64,000 bases of DNA from Nocardioides ginsengisegetis. Its GTDB lineage: Bacteria > Actinomycetota > Actinomycetes > Propionibacteriales > Nocardioidaceae. A program made the translations under genes and the position numbers. The notes beneath the pieces were generated by a model that saw only the letters and a program-made list of their open reading frames with translations, was not told where the DNA came from and did no database searches. Of this stretch, positions 34,935-43,509 are shown one piece after another (positions within the stretch are counted from its first letter, which is position 1; every line of letters starts with the position of its first letter). The stretch is taken from assembly GCF_014138045.1 (NCBI RefSeq), contig NZ_JACGXA010000001.1, positions 2,341,001 through 2,405,000 of the forward strand. The letters run 5' to 3'.

Positions 34935-36937
34935 GAGGGGGCCCTTCCGTCGGTGTGGCGGGAGGTCAGGTCGAGCGAGAGGAGTCGCGGGTCGCCGGCG
35001 GGGTCGGCGAACCCGACGACCACCCGCCGCTCGCCGTAGGCGGCCACGGTCGAGGCGGGCACCGTCGCGGTGAGGCGGTCGCCGTCCCGGCCCGTCGCGA
35101 CCGTCTCGCCGTTGACGGTCAGCCGGAGGCCGGCGCCGTCGAGGACCCGCGCGTGCAGCGTGAGGTCCCCGTGCCAGTCGGTCGGTAGCTGGACGCCCAC
35201 GGAGGCCGACGACCTCGCCACAGCGATGCCTGGCTCCCCGTGGCGGTAGCTCCAGCCACCCAGCAGGTACGACGACCCCTCGCCCGCGCCGTCGAAGGAC
35301 AGCCCTGCGGCCGGGTAGGGCTCGAGGGCCAGGTCGCAGGTGGCGACGTAGGACATGGTCACCGGGCGCCAGATCAGCCAGCGGGTGACCCGCGCGATCT
35401 CGGTGCAGTTGTCGGCGATCGTCGACGTCCCGGTCTGGACGGCGAGGAAGCGGGTCGGGCCCCCGTCCCACGAGCCGGTACGGAGGTCGTCGTACGGCGC
35501 GAGGGGGCCGATCGGATCGGTCGCGCAGTCGTCGTGGCTGTCGTTGCTGAACCGCAGGTAGCGACCCTCGTCGTCGGTCAGCGGCGAGCACGTGACCCAG
35601 CCGTCCGCCGGGATCTCCGGCGCGAGCTCGCGGACGCTGGTGCGCCAGTAGTCGGTCGGGATCTCGGGGATCGAGGAGACGTGTGTCGCGACGACGTTGG
35701 CGAGCGCCGTCGTGGTGCCGTAGTTGTACGGGAACATCGCCAACTGCGACGCCATCGGTGCGACGAGCGCGAGACCCACGGCTCCCCCGGCCGCCATCCG
35801 GAGCCCCCGGCCACGCTCGGCAACGGCGGCGAGCAGGGCGGCCGTGCCGACCGCCGCCAGCACGGCGAGCGGAGGCGCGGCGAACAGCAGCTGCCGCAGC
35901 CCGTTGTAGAGGTTGGACTGACGCACCGAGGCCAGCACCGGCAGCGCGAAGCCCTGGAGCAGGACGAGTGCGAGGGCGGCGTACGCCGTGGTGACCTCCG
36001 TGCGCTGACGGACGATCCTGAAGGCCGCGACGAGGGCGCCGACCGCGCCGAGCACGAGCAGGAGGGACGGGACCTCGACGAGGAGCCACAGCGGGACGTA
36101 CCACCAGAAGCCCACGTGGCCGCCGAAGCGCGAGGACTCCAGCGCCGAGTCCAGCAGCAGCGTCACCGGCGTGCTGAACGCGGCGGGGTAGACCGCGAGC
36201 AGCACCAGGAAGCCCGCAACCCCCGACACCACGATGACGCCGAGACGGGGCACCCGGCCCGACCTCGCCAGGGCGAGCACGCCGGCTCCGGCGAACGCGA
36301 GCGCCAGCCCGGGCCAGATGCCCGGGCGGGTGCCGACGGCGAGGACGAGGCCCGACAGCGTGACCGCTCCGCCGAGCGCGAGGCGCCGAGGCGCGCGCGA
36401 TCCCACCACGAGCGCCAGCCCGAGCGTCGCCAACGTGTAGCCGGTGGCGACCGGCACGTCCTTGACGTTGAACATCGACTGCCCGGTCCACAGCGGCAGC
36501 GCCACCAGGAACGCCGCGGCCACGAGGCCCCACCGCCAAGATCCGAGCACCAGGCGGGTGAGCGCGGCGGCCGCGGCGATCCCGACGGCGGAGATGAGCC
36601 CGACGCCGACGTGGCGCAGGGCGAACGCCTCGGGGGACCCGGACACGAGACCGCTGCCGTCGACACCCCACAGCAGCGTCCACGCGTGCAGCAGGATCAT
36701 CGCGACCGGGGCGTAGACGTAGGCTTGGTCCTCCCACGGCCCGGGGTGGTCACCCTGGAGGTCGCCGTCGAGGAGGTACCAGCCGGGGCCGAGGAAGTTG
36801 CGCATCCGCAGCACGTGGTACGTCTCGTCCCAGGAGACCCCGGTCCGCAAGCCACCGACGAAGACCATCGCGAGACCGGCCACCACGGCCAGCCCGGCGA
36901 CGACCAGGAGCGGCCGCGGGAGCCGCGGAGGGGTCAC
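34931..36937 (-). CDS. membrane glycosyltransferase (GT-C / ArnT-PMT-like)
   Basis: A 668-residue multi-spanning protein. The first extracytoplasmic loop contains the acidic pair of GT-C enzymes in GVSWDETYHVLRM (near residue 35). About ten further membrane helices extend to residue 430, and a soluble C-terminal domain of about 230 residues is predicted outside (VTCSPLTDDEGRYLRF..., then a beta-rich lectin-like end). GT-C enzymes move a sugar from a polyprenyl-phosphate carrier to an acceptor. A GT2 enzyme that could make the carrier sugar lies directly upstream with a GTGA overlap. Donor and acceptor are unknown. Confidence 0.8.
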   Translation of the reverse strand: MTPPRLPRPLLVVAGLAVVAGLAMVFVGGLRTGVSWDETYHVLRMRNFLGPGWYLLDGDLQGDHPGPWEDQAYVYAPVAMILLHAWTLLWGVDGSGLVSGSPEAFALRHVGVGLISAVGIAAAAALTRLVLGSWRWGLVAAAFLVALPLWTGQSMFNVKDVPVATGYTLATLGLALVVGSRAPRRLALGGAVTLSGLVLAVGTRPGIWPGLALAFAGAGVLALARSGRVPRLGVIVVSGVAGFLVLLAVYPAAFSTPVTLLLDSALESSRFGGHVGFWWYVPLWLLVEVPSLLLVLGAVGALVAAFRIVRQRTEVTTAYAALALVLLQGFALPVLASVRQSNLYNGLRQLLFAAPPLAVLAAVGTAALLAAVAERGRGLRMAAGGAVGLALVAPMASQLAMFPYNYGTTTALANVVATHVSSIPEIPTDYWRTSVRELAPEIPADGWVTCSPLTDDEGRYLRFSNDSHDDCATDPIGPLAPYDDLRTGSWDGGPTRFLAVQTGTSTIADNCTEIARVTRWLIWRPVTMSYVATCDLALEPYPAAGLSFDGAGEGSSYLLGGWSYRHGEPGIAVARSSASVGVQLPTDWHGDLTLHARVLDGAGLRLTVNGETVATGRDGDRLTATVPASTVAAYGERRVVVGFADPAGDPRLLSLDLTSRHTDGRAPS

Positions 36938-37854
36938 GTGCGCTGGCCCAGCCCGCGGTTGCGGGCGTGGACGACCATCTCGGCAAGCAGGCCGAAGAGC
37001 GTGAGCTGGAGGCCGACCATCACCATCAGCACGCCGGCCATGAGCAGCGGCCGGTCGCCGATCGGCTGGCCGGCGAGCTTCACGACCGTGAGGTACATCA
37101 GCGAGAACATCCCGAGCACCAGGCTTGCCGCTCCCACCGCGCCGAACAGGTGCGAGGGGCGGTGCTCGTAGCTGAGCAGGAAGCGGACCGTGACGAGGTC
37201 GGCGAAGCCACGCCAGAAGCGGGCGAGGCCGTACTTGCTGGTGCCGTGCATGCGCTCGTGGTGGAGCACCGGCACCTCGGCGACCTGGTAGCCCATGCCG
37301 TGGGCGATCACGGTGAGGTAGCGGTGCATCTCGCCGTACAGCATCGGCGAGACGTCCTCGGCCACGGCGGCACGCATGGCCTTGAAGCCGGAGTTGAAGT
37401 CGCGGCCGGGCGCCCCGGACATCAGACCGGTCACCCGGTTGTAGACGCGCGACGTGTGCCGCTTGACGAAGCGGTCGCGCCGGTCGAGGCGCGCGCCCGT
37501 CACGAGGTCGGCGCCGTCCTCGATCCGCTCGAGGAGGCGGACCAGCTCGGCCGGGTCGTCCTGGCCGTCGGCATCCATCATCACGACCACGTCGGCCCCG
37601 CCGTCCAGCGCGCGCCGGAAGCCACGCTGCAGGGCCGCGGCCTTGCCGAGGTTGTGCCGGAGCGTCTCGAGGCACACCTCGGGGAGCTCGGTCATCAGCT
37701 CGGCGACCACCTTGCTGGTGTCGTCGCTGGAGCCGTCGTCGACGACAAGCACGCGTCCGCTCGGGTCGAACGTCGCGAGCTCCGCGACGATCCTCGGGAC
37801 GAGCACGGCCAGGTTGTCGGCCTCGTTGAGCGCGGGTACGACCACCCAGAGCAC
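36934..37854 (-). CDS. GT2 glycosyltransferase, polyprenyl-phosphate sugar synthase type
   Basis: A 306-residue GT2 enzyme of the DPMS/ArnC/GtrB kind. It has VVVPALNEADNL at the N-terminus, VVDDGSSDDT, the DAD metal motif in VVMMDADGQDDP, and two C-terminal membrane helices (LFGAVGAASLVLGMFSLMYL and LLMAGVLMVMVGLQLTLFG). These enzymes load a sugar onto polyprenyl phosphate at the membrane. The start is moved to GTG 37854 because GGAAGGGAG stands 6 nt before it; a GTG at 37875 adds seven unrelated residues. It opens the glycan module 1 operon and likely supplies the GT-C enzyme downstream. Confidence 0.9.
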   Translation of the reverse strand: MLWVVVPALNEADNLAVLVPRIVAELATFDPSGRVLVVDDGSSDDTSKVVAELMTELPEVCLETLRHNLGKAAALQRGFRRALDGGADVVVMMDADGQDDPAELVRLLERIEDGADLVTGARLDRRDRFVKRHTSRVYNRVTGLMSGAPGRDFNSGFKAMRAAVAEDVSPMLYGEMHRYLTVIAHGMGYQVAEVPVLHHERMHGTSKYGLARFWRGFADLVTVRFLLSYEHRPSHLFGAVGAASLVLGMFSLMYLTVVKLAGQPIGDRPLLMAGVLMVMVGLQLTLFGLLAEMVVHARNRGLGQRT

Positions 37855-37964
37855 GACGTGCTCCCTTCCGTTCACTGACCAGGTCCCCGGCAGCGTGGCG
37901 GGCAGGGGTGAACGGACAGTGAGCCACGCGTGGCCTGCCCGTGGCCGTCCGGAACAGGTCCGGT

Positions 37965-39239
37965 TCAGCGACCGAGCAGGTCGGCGAGGCGCAGGGCCTC
38001 GACCGTCCGCGCTCCCGCCCGGCGAGCGTGTGACGCGACCTCACCGTCGCTGGACGCCACGACGATCACCCGGCCGGCTGGCTCGGCCTCGACGAGGTCG
38101 TGGATCACGTCATCGGCGATCACGCCCTCGGGACTGAACAGCACCTTGATGCCGCGCGGCACGTTGACGACCGGGCGTGCGGTCGAGGCCGCTGCGTCGA
38201 AGACGACGGTGGTCTCGGCGCCGGTCCGGGCCACGAGGGGCGCGAGCGCGTTGACGAGCCGGATCCGCTGGGCCTCGAGCGACGAGCTCGGCCACGCGGA
38301 CTTGCTGACGTTGTAGCCGTCGACGATCAGCCGGGCGCGCGGCATCGCGAGCAGCTGCTCGAGCACGGCGGCGCTCATCGGCGCCTGGGTGCCGCTCGGG
38401 GTGCGGGCCGCTGTCGCGCTCTCGACCTCCGACTCGACGCGATCACCCGGCGCCCCCGAGACGGCGGGGAGGCCGAGCTCGCGGCGCAGGCCGGATGCGG
38501 CGTCGATGACGGTGTCGAGGAGCAGCCGGGCGCGGAGCGTCGCGTCGTCCCGTTCGGACCGGGCCGTACGCCGCTCGGCGGTCGCCTCGCTCTCGAGCTG
38601 GGCGACCTGGGCACGGAGGCGGCGTACCTCCTTCTCCTGGGCGGACGTGGCAGCGTCGGCGGCGGCCCGCAGCTCGTCGAGGTCCTTGAGAGCAGCGTCG
38701 AGCTCGGCCTTCGCGGTCTTCTCCGTGACGCGCGACTCCCCCAGCTTGCGCCGCAGGGAGGCGTTCTCGGACTTGTACTCCTCGACCTGCGCGCGGTGTC
38801 GCTGACGCAGGTCGCGCACCGCCTGCTCCGCCTCGACGGCCCGATCCCGCAGGCGGTCGAGCTCGCCCTGGTCGACGCGGGTGGCGACCTCGGCGTCCGC
38901 GAGCTGCGCCGCCGCGCGCTTGACCACGAGCTCCCACCCGTCGGGGCGGACCAACCACGCGAAGGCCGCCGTCTCGGCCGACGGGACGTCCAGGTCGGGG
39001 GCGATCCGCGCCGACAGCTGCGTCGCGACGCGCTCGCGGAAGTCGTCGTCCGCCTCGAGCGCCTCGGCGATGGCGCCGCCACCCAGCTTCGCCCGGCGTG
39101 CAGGGGCGAACGTCGCCACGCGGCGGAGCGAGGCGGGGAGGCGTACGACGGAGGGCAGGACGTCGGCCGTCAGGCCGACGACGCGCGTGCGCACGCCCTC
39201 GGGGAGGTCACCCAGCGTCGGCTGGATCTGCTCGGTCAC
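37965..39239 (-). CDS. NYN-domain (YacP-like) protein with coiled coil
   Basis: A 424-residue protein. The N-terminal part (1-110) is a helical domain of unknown function. Residues 115-245 are a long coiled coil (many Glu/Arg heptads, LRDLRQRHRAQVEEYKSENASLRRKL-like content). The C-terminal NYN domain (about 290-424) is a PIN-like nuclease fold with RLIVDGYNVSKSAWP at its start, TVVFDAAAST in the middle and VVASSDGEVASHARRAGA near the end, holding the conserved acidic residues. YacP/Rae1-type proteins cleave mRNA or bind RNA. It follows the zinc-ribbon gene by 10 bp. Confidence 0.85.
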   Translation of the reverse strand: MTEQIQPTLGDLPEGVRTRVVGLTADVLPSVVRLPASLRRVATFAPARRAKLGGGAIAEALEADDDFRERVATQLSARIAPDLDVPSAETAAFAWLVRPDGWELVVKRAAAQLADAEVATRVDQGELDRLRDRAVEAEQAVRDLRQRHRAQVEEYKSENASLRRKLGESRVTEKTAKAELDAALKDLDELRAAADAATSAQEKEVRRLRAQVAQLESEATAERRTARSERDDATLRARLLLDTVIDAASGLRRELGLPAVSGAPGDRVESEVESATAARTPSGTQAPMSAAVLEQLLAMPRARLIVDGYNVSKSAWPSSSLEAQRIRLVNALAPLVARTGAETTVVFDAAASTARPVVNVPRGIKVLFSPEGVIADDVIHDLVEAEPAGRVIVVASSDGEVASHARRAGARTVEALRLADLLGR

Positions 39240-39249
39240 GGCCGGCCCG

Positions 39250-39507
39250 TCAGCTCGCCGCCGGGTCGTCCACCACGGCGTCGGTGCGGGAGACGGTCTC
39301 GATCGCGTCGCTGCGTCCGCACCACCGGCAGGTCACGGACTCGACGGTCTCGTCGCGCACGTCGGTGTCCTCGATCCGGTGGTCGCCCCCGAGGTCGAAG
39401 TGCCAGTACTCCGTCGTACGCCGCGTGCGGGTCACGTCGAAGCGCGTCAGGTTGCCGCAGCCACCACAACGCCAGCGGTGGCCCGCGTCGGGGATCACGG
39501 GGCTCAC
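39250..39507 (-). CDS. small zinc-ribbon protein
   Basis: An 85-residue protein with two CxxC knuckles, RWRCGGCGNLT (Cys 12/15) and VTCRWCGRSD (near 62/65), separated by about 45 residues, forming a zinc ribbon. The middle has a conserved FDVTRTRRTTEYWHFDLGG stretch. The GTG at 39507 has AAGGAG 5 nt upstream. It lies ahead of the NYN protein on the same strand and may be co-transcribed with it. An RNA or protein-binding role is only a guess. Confidence 0.72.
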   Translation of the reverse strand: MSPVIPDAGHRWRCGGCGNLTRFDVTRTRRTTEYWHFDLGGDHRIEDTDVRDETVESVTCRWCGRSDAIETVSRTDAVVDDPAAS

Positions 39508-39595
39508 GAGGGCTCCTTCGGACGGGTCTCGGGGCTCGGACGGGTGCCCACAGCCTAGTTCCGCGCGCCGCACGCGGATTGTCGGCGCCCACATC

Positions 39596-39601
39596 TAGCG
39601 T
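39596..39601 (+). promoter_or_regulatory. -10 element TAGCGT, leaderless start
   Basis: TAGCGT ends 7 nt before the ATG at 39609. It supports this ATG over the open frame that continues far upstream. Confidence 0.6.
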
Positions 39602-39608
39602 CGAGGAC

Positions 39609-41390
39609 ATGAGCAGCGGCGTTCAGGGTGCGCCTTCCACGTGGGAGTCGCAACGCAGTTTCGACGAGCTCGGGCGCCCGCTGCGCGACATCACGTTCTG
39701 CGTCGTGGACCTCGAGACCACGGGCGGCTCCGCCGCGGGTGGGTCGATGATCACCGAGATCGGCGCCGTCAAGGTCCGGGGCGGCGAGATCCTCGGCGAG
39801 TTCCAGACGCTGGTCAACCCGCGCTCGGAGATCCCCGCGTTCATCGCGGTCCTGACCGGCATCACCAACTCCATGGTGTCCGATGCGCCCCCGATCGAGT
39901 CGGCGCTGCCGGCCTTCCTGGAGTTCGCGGCCGGCACGGTGCTGGTGGCCCACAACGCCCCCTTCGACGTCGGCTTCCTCAAGCACTTCAACGAGCAGCA
40001 GGGGCGCGCCTGGCCGACCTTCGAGGTGCTCGACACGGCCAAGCTGGCCCGCCGCGTGATCACCCGGGACGACGCCCCCAACTGCAAGCTCTCCTCCTTG
40101 GCCAAGGTGTTCAACTCCCAGACGACGCCCAACCACCGGGCCCTCTCGGACGCTCGGGCCACGGTCGACGTGCTGCACGGGCTGATGGAGCGCCTCGGCG
40201 GCCTCGGGGTGCACACCATCGAGGAGCTGCAGACCTTCTCCGCTCGGGTCAGCACCGCCCAGCGACGCAAGCGCCACCTCGCCGAGACCCTCCCCCACAA
40301 GCCGGGCGTCTACCTCTTCCGCGACGACCGCTCCCGTGTGCTCTACGTCGGCACCTCCCGCGACCTGCGCACCCGCGTCCGCTCCTACTTCACTGCGTCG
40401 GAGACCCGGTCCCGGATGGGCGAGATGGTGGGGCTGGCGTCGACCGTGACCGGCATCGAGTGCGCCACGGCGCTCGAGGCCGAGGTGCGCGAGCTGCGGC
40501 TGATCGCCGAGCACAAGCCGCGCTACAACCGGCGCTCGCGCTTCCCCGAGAAGGTCCACTTCATCAAGCTGACCCGCGAGCCCTGGCCGCGTCTCTCTCT
40601 CGTGCGCCGGGTCCTCGACGACGAGGCCGACTACCTCGGACCGTTCTCCTCGAAGAAGACCGCCGAGAAGTGTCTCGCGGCCCTCCACGAGACGTTCCCG
40701 GTGCGCCAGTGCGCGGACCGGCTCGCGATCCAGCCCTCGCGCGCCGCGTGCGTGCTGGCCGAGATGGGGCGCTGCCTGGCCCCGTGCGACGGCAGCGTCG
40801 ACGCCACCACCTACGCCGCCGTGGTCCGCCAGCTGCGCGACACCCTGCTGCGCCGACCCGACGAGGTCGTGGAGGCGATCAACGTCCGGATGGCGGCCCT
40901 CGCGGCCGACGAGCGTTTCGAGGAGGCCGGCATCCATCGTGACCGGCTCGCCTCGTTCATCCGGGCAGCGGCCCGCACCCAGCGACTCTCCGCGCTCACC
41001 GGTTGTCCGGAGGTCGTCGCCGCCCGGCGCGAGGACGACGGTCGTTGGGCCGTGCACGTCGTCCGACACGGCCGTCTCGCCGCCGCCGGGATCATCCCGC
41101 CGGGCGCCGACGCCCACCAGTACGTCGTCGAGCTGCGCGCCTCGGCCGAGACGGTGACCGGGGCGCCGGGGCCGGTGCCGGCCGCGACCGCCGAGGAGAC
41201 CGAGAAGGTGCTGCGCTGGCTGGAGTCTCCCGGCGTCCGCCTCGTCGAGGTCGACGGCGAGTGGACCTGCCCCGTGGCAGGGGCGACCCGGCATCTCGCG
41301 CTCCACGACGCGGTCAACCAGTCGCGAGTCTCGCTGGTGCCCTTCGACGACCGGCGTGACCTGTCGCCGGTGCACCAACCGGCCCGATAA
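39609..41390 (+). CDS. DEDDh exonuclease - GIY-YIG (UvrC-like) nuclease fusion
   Basis: A 593-residue protein joining two nucleases. Residues 28-195 are a DNA polymerase III epsilon-type DEDDh 3'-5' exonuclease: CVVDLETTGG, LVAHNAPFDVGFLK and NHRALSDARATVDVL supply the four acidic residues and the His. From about 225 a GIY-YIG domain follows (HKPGVYLFRDDRSRVLYVGTS), then UvrC-like segments (AEHKPRYNRRSRFPEKVHF, LGPFSSKKTAEKCL). A Cys-rich turn (CADRLAIQPSRAACVLAEMGRCLAPC) and a UvrB-binding-like region near 430 come next. It probably acts in DNA repair. The same fusion is known in actinobacteria (Rv2191 type). A leaderless -10 sits 7 nt before the ATG. Confidence 0.9.
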   Translation: MSSGVQGAPSTWESQRSFDELGRPLRDITFCVVDLETTGGSAAGGSMITEIGAVKVRGGEILGEFQTLVNPRSEIPAFIAVLTGITNSMVSDAPPIESALPAFLEFAAGTVLVAHNAPFDVGFLKHFNEQQGRAWPTFEVLDTAKLARRVITRDDAPNCKLSSLAKVFNSQTTPNHRALSDARATVDVLHGLMERLGGLGVHTIEELQTFSARVSTAQRRKRHLAETLPHKPGVYLFRDDRSRVLYVGTSRDLRTRVRSYFTASETRSRMGEMVGLASTVTGIECATALEAEVRELRLIAEHKPRYNRRSRFPEKVHFIKLTREPWPRLSLVRRVLDDEADYLGPFSSKKTAEKCLAALHETFPVRQCADRLAIQPSRAACVLAEMGRCLAPCDGSVDATTYAAVVRQLRDTLLRRPDEVVEAINVRMAALAADERFEEAGIHRDRLASFIRAAARTQRLSALTGCPEVVAARREDDGRWAVHVVRHGRLAAAGIIPPGADAHQYVVELRASAETVTGAPGPVPAATAEETEKVLRWLESPGVRLVEVDGEWTCPVAGATRHLALHDAVNQSRVSLVPFDDRRDLSPVHQPAR

Positions 41391-41393
41391 CCT
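41388..41393 (+). promoter_or_regulatory. -10 element TAACCT containing the upstream stop codon
   Basis: TAACCT ends 7 nt before the ATG at 41401. Its first three bases are the TAA stop of the DEDDh/GIY-YIG gene. Confidence 0.6.
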
Positions 41394-41400
41394 CACCTCC

Positions 41401-41679
41401 ATGATCACCGCCATCGTCTTCGTCAAGGCCGACGTCGCCAGCATCCCGGAGGTCGCCGAGGCGATCGCCGCCATCGAGGGCGTCAGCGAGGTCTACTCCG
41501 TGACCGGCCAGATCGACCTGATCGCACTCGTCCGGGTCCGCAACCACGAGGACGTCGCGACGGTCGTGGCCGACACCCTCAACAAGGTCCCGGGTGTCAC
41601 GTCGACGGAGACCCACATCGCGTTCCGCGCCTACTCCAAGCACGACCTCGAGTCGGCGTTCTCGCTGGGACTCGACTGA
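41401..41679 (+). CDS. stand-alone Lrp/AsnC ligand-binding (RAM) domain protein
   Basis: A 92-residue protein made only of the Lrp/AsnC effector domain: AIVFVKADVASIPEVAEAI, then the GVSEVYSVTGQIDLIALVRV strand pair and the C-terminal AFRAYSKHDLESAFSLGLD. No helix-turn-helix is present, so it cannot bind DNA alone. Such proteins form dimeric or octameric rings that bind amino acids and may modulate full-length Lrp proteins. It is probably leaderless. The last 49 bp overlap the convergent flippase gene, the edge of the lower-GC glycan island. Confidence 0.87.
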   Translation: MITAIVFVKADVASIPEVAEAIAAIEGVSEVYSVTGQIDLIALVRVRNHEDVATVVADTLNKVPGVTSTETHIAFRAYSKHDLESAFSLGLD

Positions 41680-42884
41680 CCTCCCCGGCGCAAGGCAAGG
41701 GCGTGAACTGCCACACCGGCGGTCGGGCCTGAGCTGCTGGCCAGCAACAATCCCGTCCCTGCGGACGGGGCCCAGGCCAGCACCAGCACCGTCGCGCAGA
41801 GGGCTACCAGCCAACCCATAGTCGCCATCGCATGACGGTCGTCCGCGACGAGTGCCAGACCGGACAGCACCAGCATGACCAGACTGACAGCACCGGCGGC
41901 CAACAAGGCGACGTCAAACCTGGAGGTGCTGAAGTCCGGGCCAAGGATTACCTGGATTGCGGTCGGCCCCACGAACGCTGCCCCGGCCACCGCTGCCCCG
42001 CCCACGACCAGGGAGACTCTCCACCACCGCCACACAGTGGTGACGCCACCGCCAGTCAACAGCATGCCCATCAGAACCGGCCGGTAGCCGTAGACGATTA
42101 CGAGTACAGGCGAACGGACAAGCACCAGTGCGGCCAACAGGACGCCGGCACGCTCATCCAGCCCCTGACGGGTCTGGAGTGCGAGGAGCAGGGGCAGACC
42201 CGTCACGAGAAGTGCGGCACTGCCCGACGCAAGCATCGCCGCGGCCCCGCGAACCGCAAGCCCCCCGAACTTGTCGGTCCCTTCGGCCGACCATGCGCCC
42301 CTCACGTGCCTGCTCAATGACAGAGGGAGCCAGGCAAAGGTAGCGGCCCCGATCCCCCACGCCAGCGCGGAGTCGCTACCGTCGCCGAGCATCACGGCCG
42401 CAGCAACCCCCAGCCCGCGCAGCGCAGCATCGGCGATCAGCAGCGCGGCCAGTGTTCCCCAAGCCCCGCGCGCACCGAGGACGCCTGCGAGAGCTGTGAG
42501 CACGCACAGACCGAGTAGCCCTGTCATGAGGCCAAGCGCCGCGGTTGGATCGAGTTGGGTCTGGTCTGGAAGTGACCAGGCGAACGCCAGCACGAGCAAG
42601 CTCAGAGGGGCTCCGACAAGCACCGCACGCGGGACCAGCCCCGAGCAACCCTCCGCACCAGCGGCCCGGGTCGCTGAACGCATGACCTCCTGCTGCAGGC
42701 CCGCATACGCACCACCCACACCGAAGAAGACGCCCCAGAGCACGGCGAAGTCTGCATAGGCGCTGGGCCCCCCGCTGCGCGCCACCAGGACGAGCGTCGC
42801 CCAGCCCAGGAGGCCGGTCAGTACGCCCCCGAAGGCGGGCCACGCCAACCGACCGCGCTTGGCCGCAAGGCCTGTCTCAGCCAT
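41631..42884 (-). CDS. oligosaccharide flippase-like membrane protein (glycan module 2)
   Basis: A 417-residue integral membrane protein with about 12 hydrophobic segments and the general layout of MOP-superfamily polysaccharide flippases. It has few diagnostic residues, so the assignment rests on topology and context. Base composition is visibly less G+C-rich at third positions than in neighbouring genes. The ATG at 42884 overlaps the stop of the methyltransferase gene by 8 bp. Its C-terminal tail (GGQSSPSENADSRSCLE) is read from the antisense strand of the Lrp-type gene, so the natural stop may have been lost at the island junction. Confidence 0.7.
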   Translation of the reverse strand: MAETGLAAKRGRLAWPAFGGVLTGLLGWATLVLVARSGGPSAYADFAVLWGVFFGVGGAYAGLQQEVMRSATRAAGAEGCSGLVPRAVLVGAPLSLLVLAFAWSLPDQTQLDPTAALGLMTGLLGLCVLTALAGVLGARGAWGTLAALLIADAALRGLGVAAAVMLGDGSDSALAWGIGAATFAWLPLSLSRHVRGAWSAEGTDKFGGLAVRGAAAMLASGSAALLVTGLPLLLALQTRQGLDERAGVLLAALVLVRSPVLVIVYGYRPVLMGMLLTGGGVTTVWRWWRVSLVVGGAAVAGAAFVGPTAIQVILGPDFSTSRFDVALLAAGAVSLVMLVLSGLALVADDRHAMATMGWLVALCATVLVLAWAPSAGTGLLLASSSGPTAGVAVHALALRRGGQSSPSENADSRSCLE

Positions 42885-43509
42885 CGCCGCCGGGGCGGCG
42901 GAAGATGGCCGAGTAGGCCAGTGACGGCTTTGCCGGCGCAAACCCCACGAAGTCTTCCCGCGGCCAATGCGTGTTGGTCAGGGCCGATGCATAGGGTTCA
43001 CGGTCGACGTCGTCAACCAAGAGCAGGCCGCCCGGGCGGACCTTCGACCTGGCCGCTGTCACGCATCGGGCGCGCTCGCGGCCGTCGACGACCACGAGGT
43101 CGAAGTAGCCGTCTGGATAGTCGTTGATCGCCCCGACGTAGGCGGCGTAAGCATCGGCGGATGACCGCTCGATGAGGGTCCACTGCTCGGACGACACAGC
43201 GACTGTGAGGGCGTCTGTCCAGCCGTGGTCGTGTTCCACAGTGACCACCTCGGCGCCACGATCCAGGAACCACAACGTCGAACCGCCACCCCCGTACTCG
43301 AACACTCGCGAGCCGGCGCCGATGACCTCATCCAGCCGATCGATCAGGGCAAACGGGAGCCAGGGCAGACGCAGGGTCAATGTGCTTCGACCACGGGTCG
43401 CGAGCAGTCGATGGAGATCACGACCTCGACCCGGTTCGAGCACGATGTCGCGCGCGCTGCGCCCGATCAGCCTCACCTGATGGGCGAGCATCCGCGGGGT
43501 GACCTTCAC
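42877..43509 (-). CDS. class I SAM-dependent methyltransferase (glycan module 2)
   Basis: A 210-residue methyltransferase-like protein with motif I VFEYGGGGSTLWFL (about 69-82), VVTVEHDHGW, and the DLVVVDGRER strand. GGLLLVDDVDRE follows, as in enzymes that place a conserved acidic pair near the acceptor. It is paralogous to the enzyme at 34233. The GTG at 43509 overlaps the stop of the upstream GT2 gene (GTGA). It is likely to modify a glycan or its lipid carrier; this is inferred from the neighbours. Confidence 0.75.
   Translation of the reverse strand: MKVTPRMLAHQVRLIGRSARDIVLEPGRGRDLHRLLATRGRSTLTLRLPWLPFALIDRLDEVIGAGSRVFEYGGGGSTLWFLDRGAEVVTVEHDHGWTDALTVAVSSEQWTLIERSSADAYAAYVGAINDYPDGYFDLVVVDGRERARCVTAARSKVRPGGLLLVDDVDREPYASALTNTHWPREDFVGFAPAKPSLAYSAIFRRPGGDG

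Noticed and set aside
34938..38044. Single frame of 1037 codons through the GT-C and GT2 genes
   Set aside because: The GT2 enzyme reads in another frame with all its motifs. The GT-C gene starts at the GTG 36937 that overlaps the GT2 stop.
38100..39608. Upstream 500-codon extension of the DEDDh/GIY-YIG frame
   Set aside because: It is antisense to the NYN and zinc-ribbon genes, which have clear motifs, and a leaderless -10 marks the ATG at 39609.
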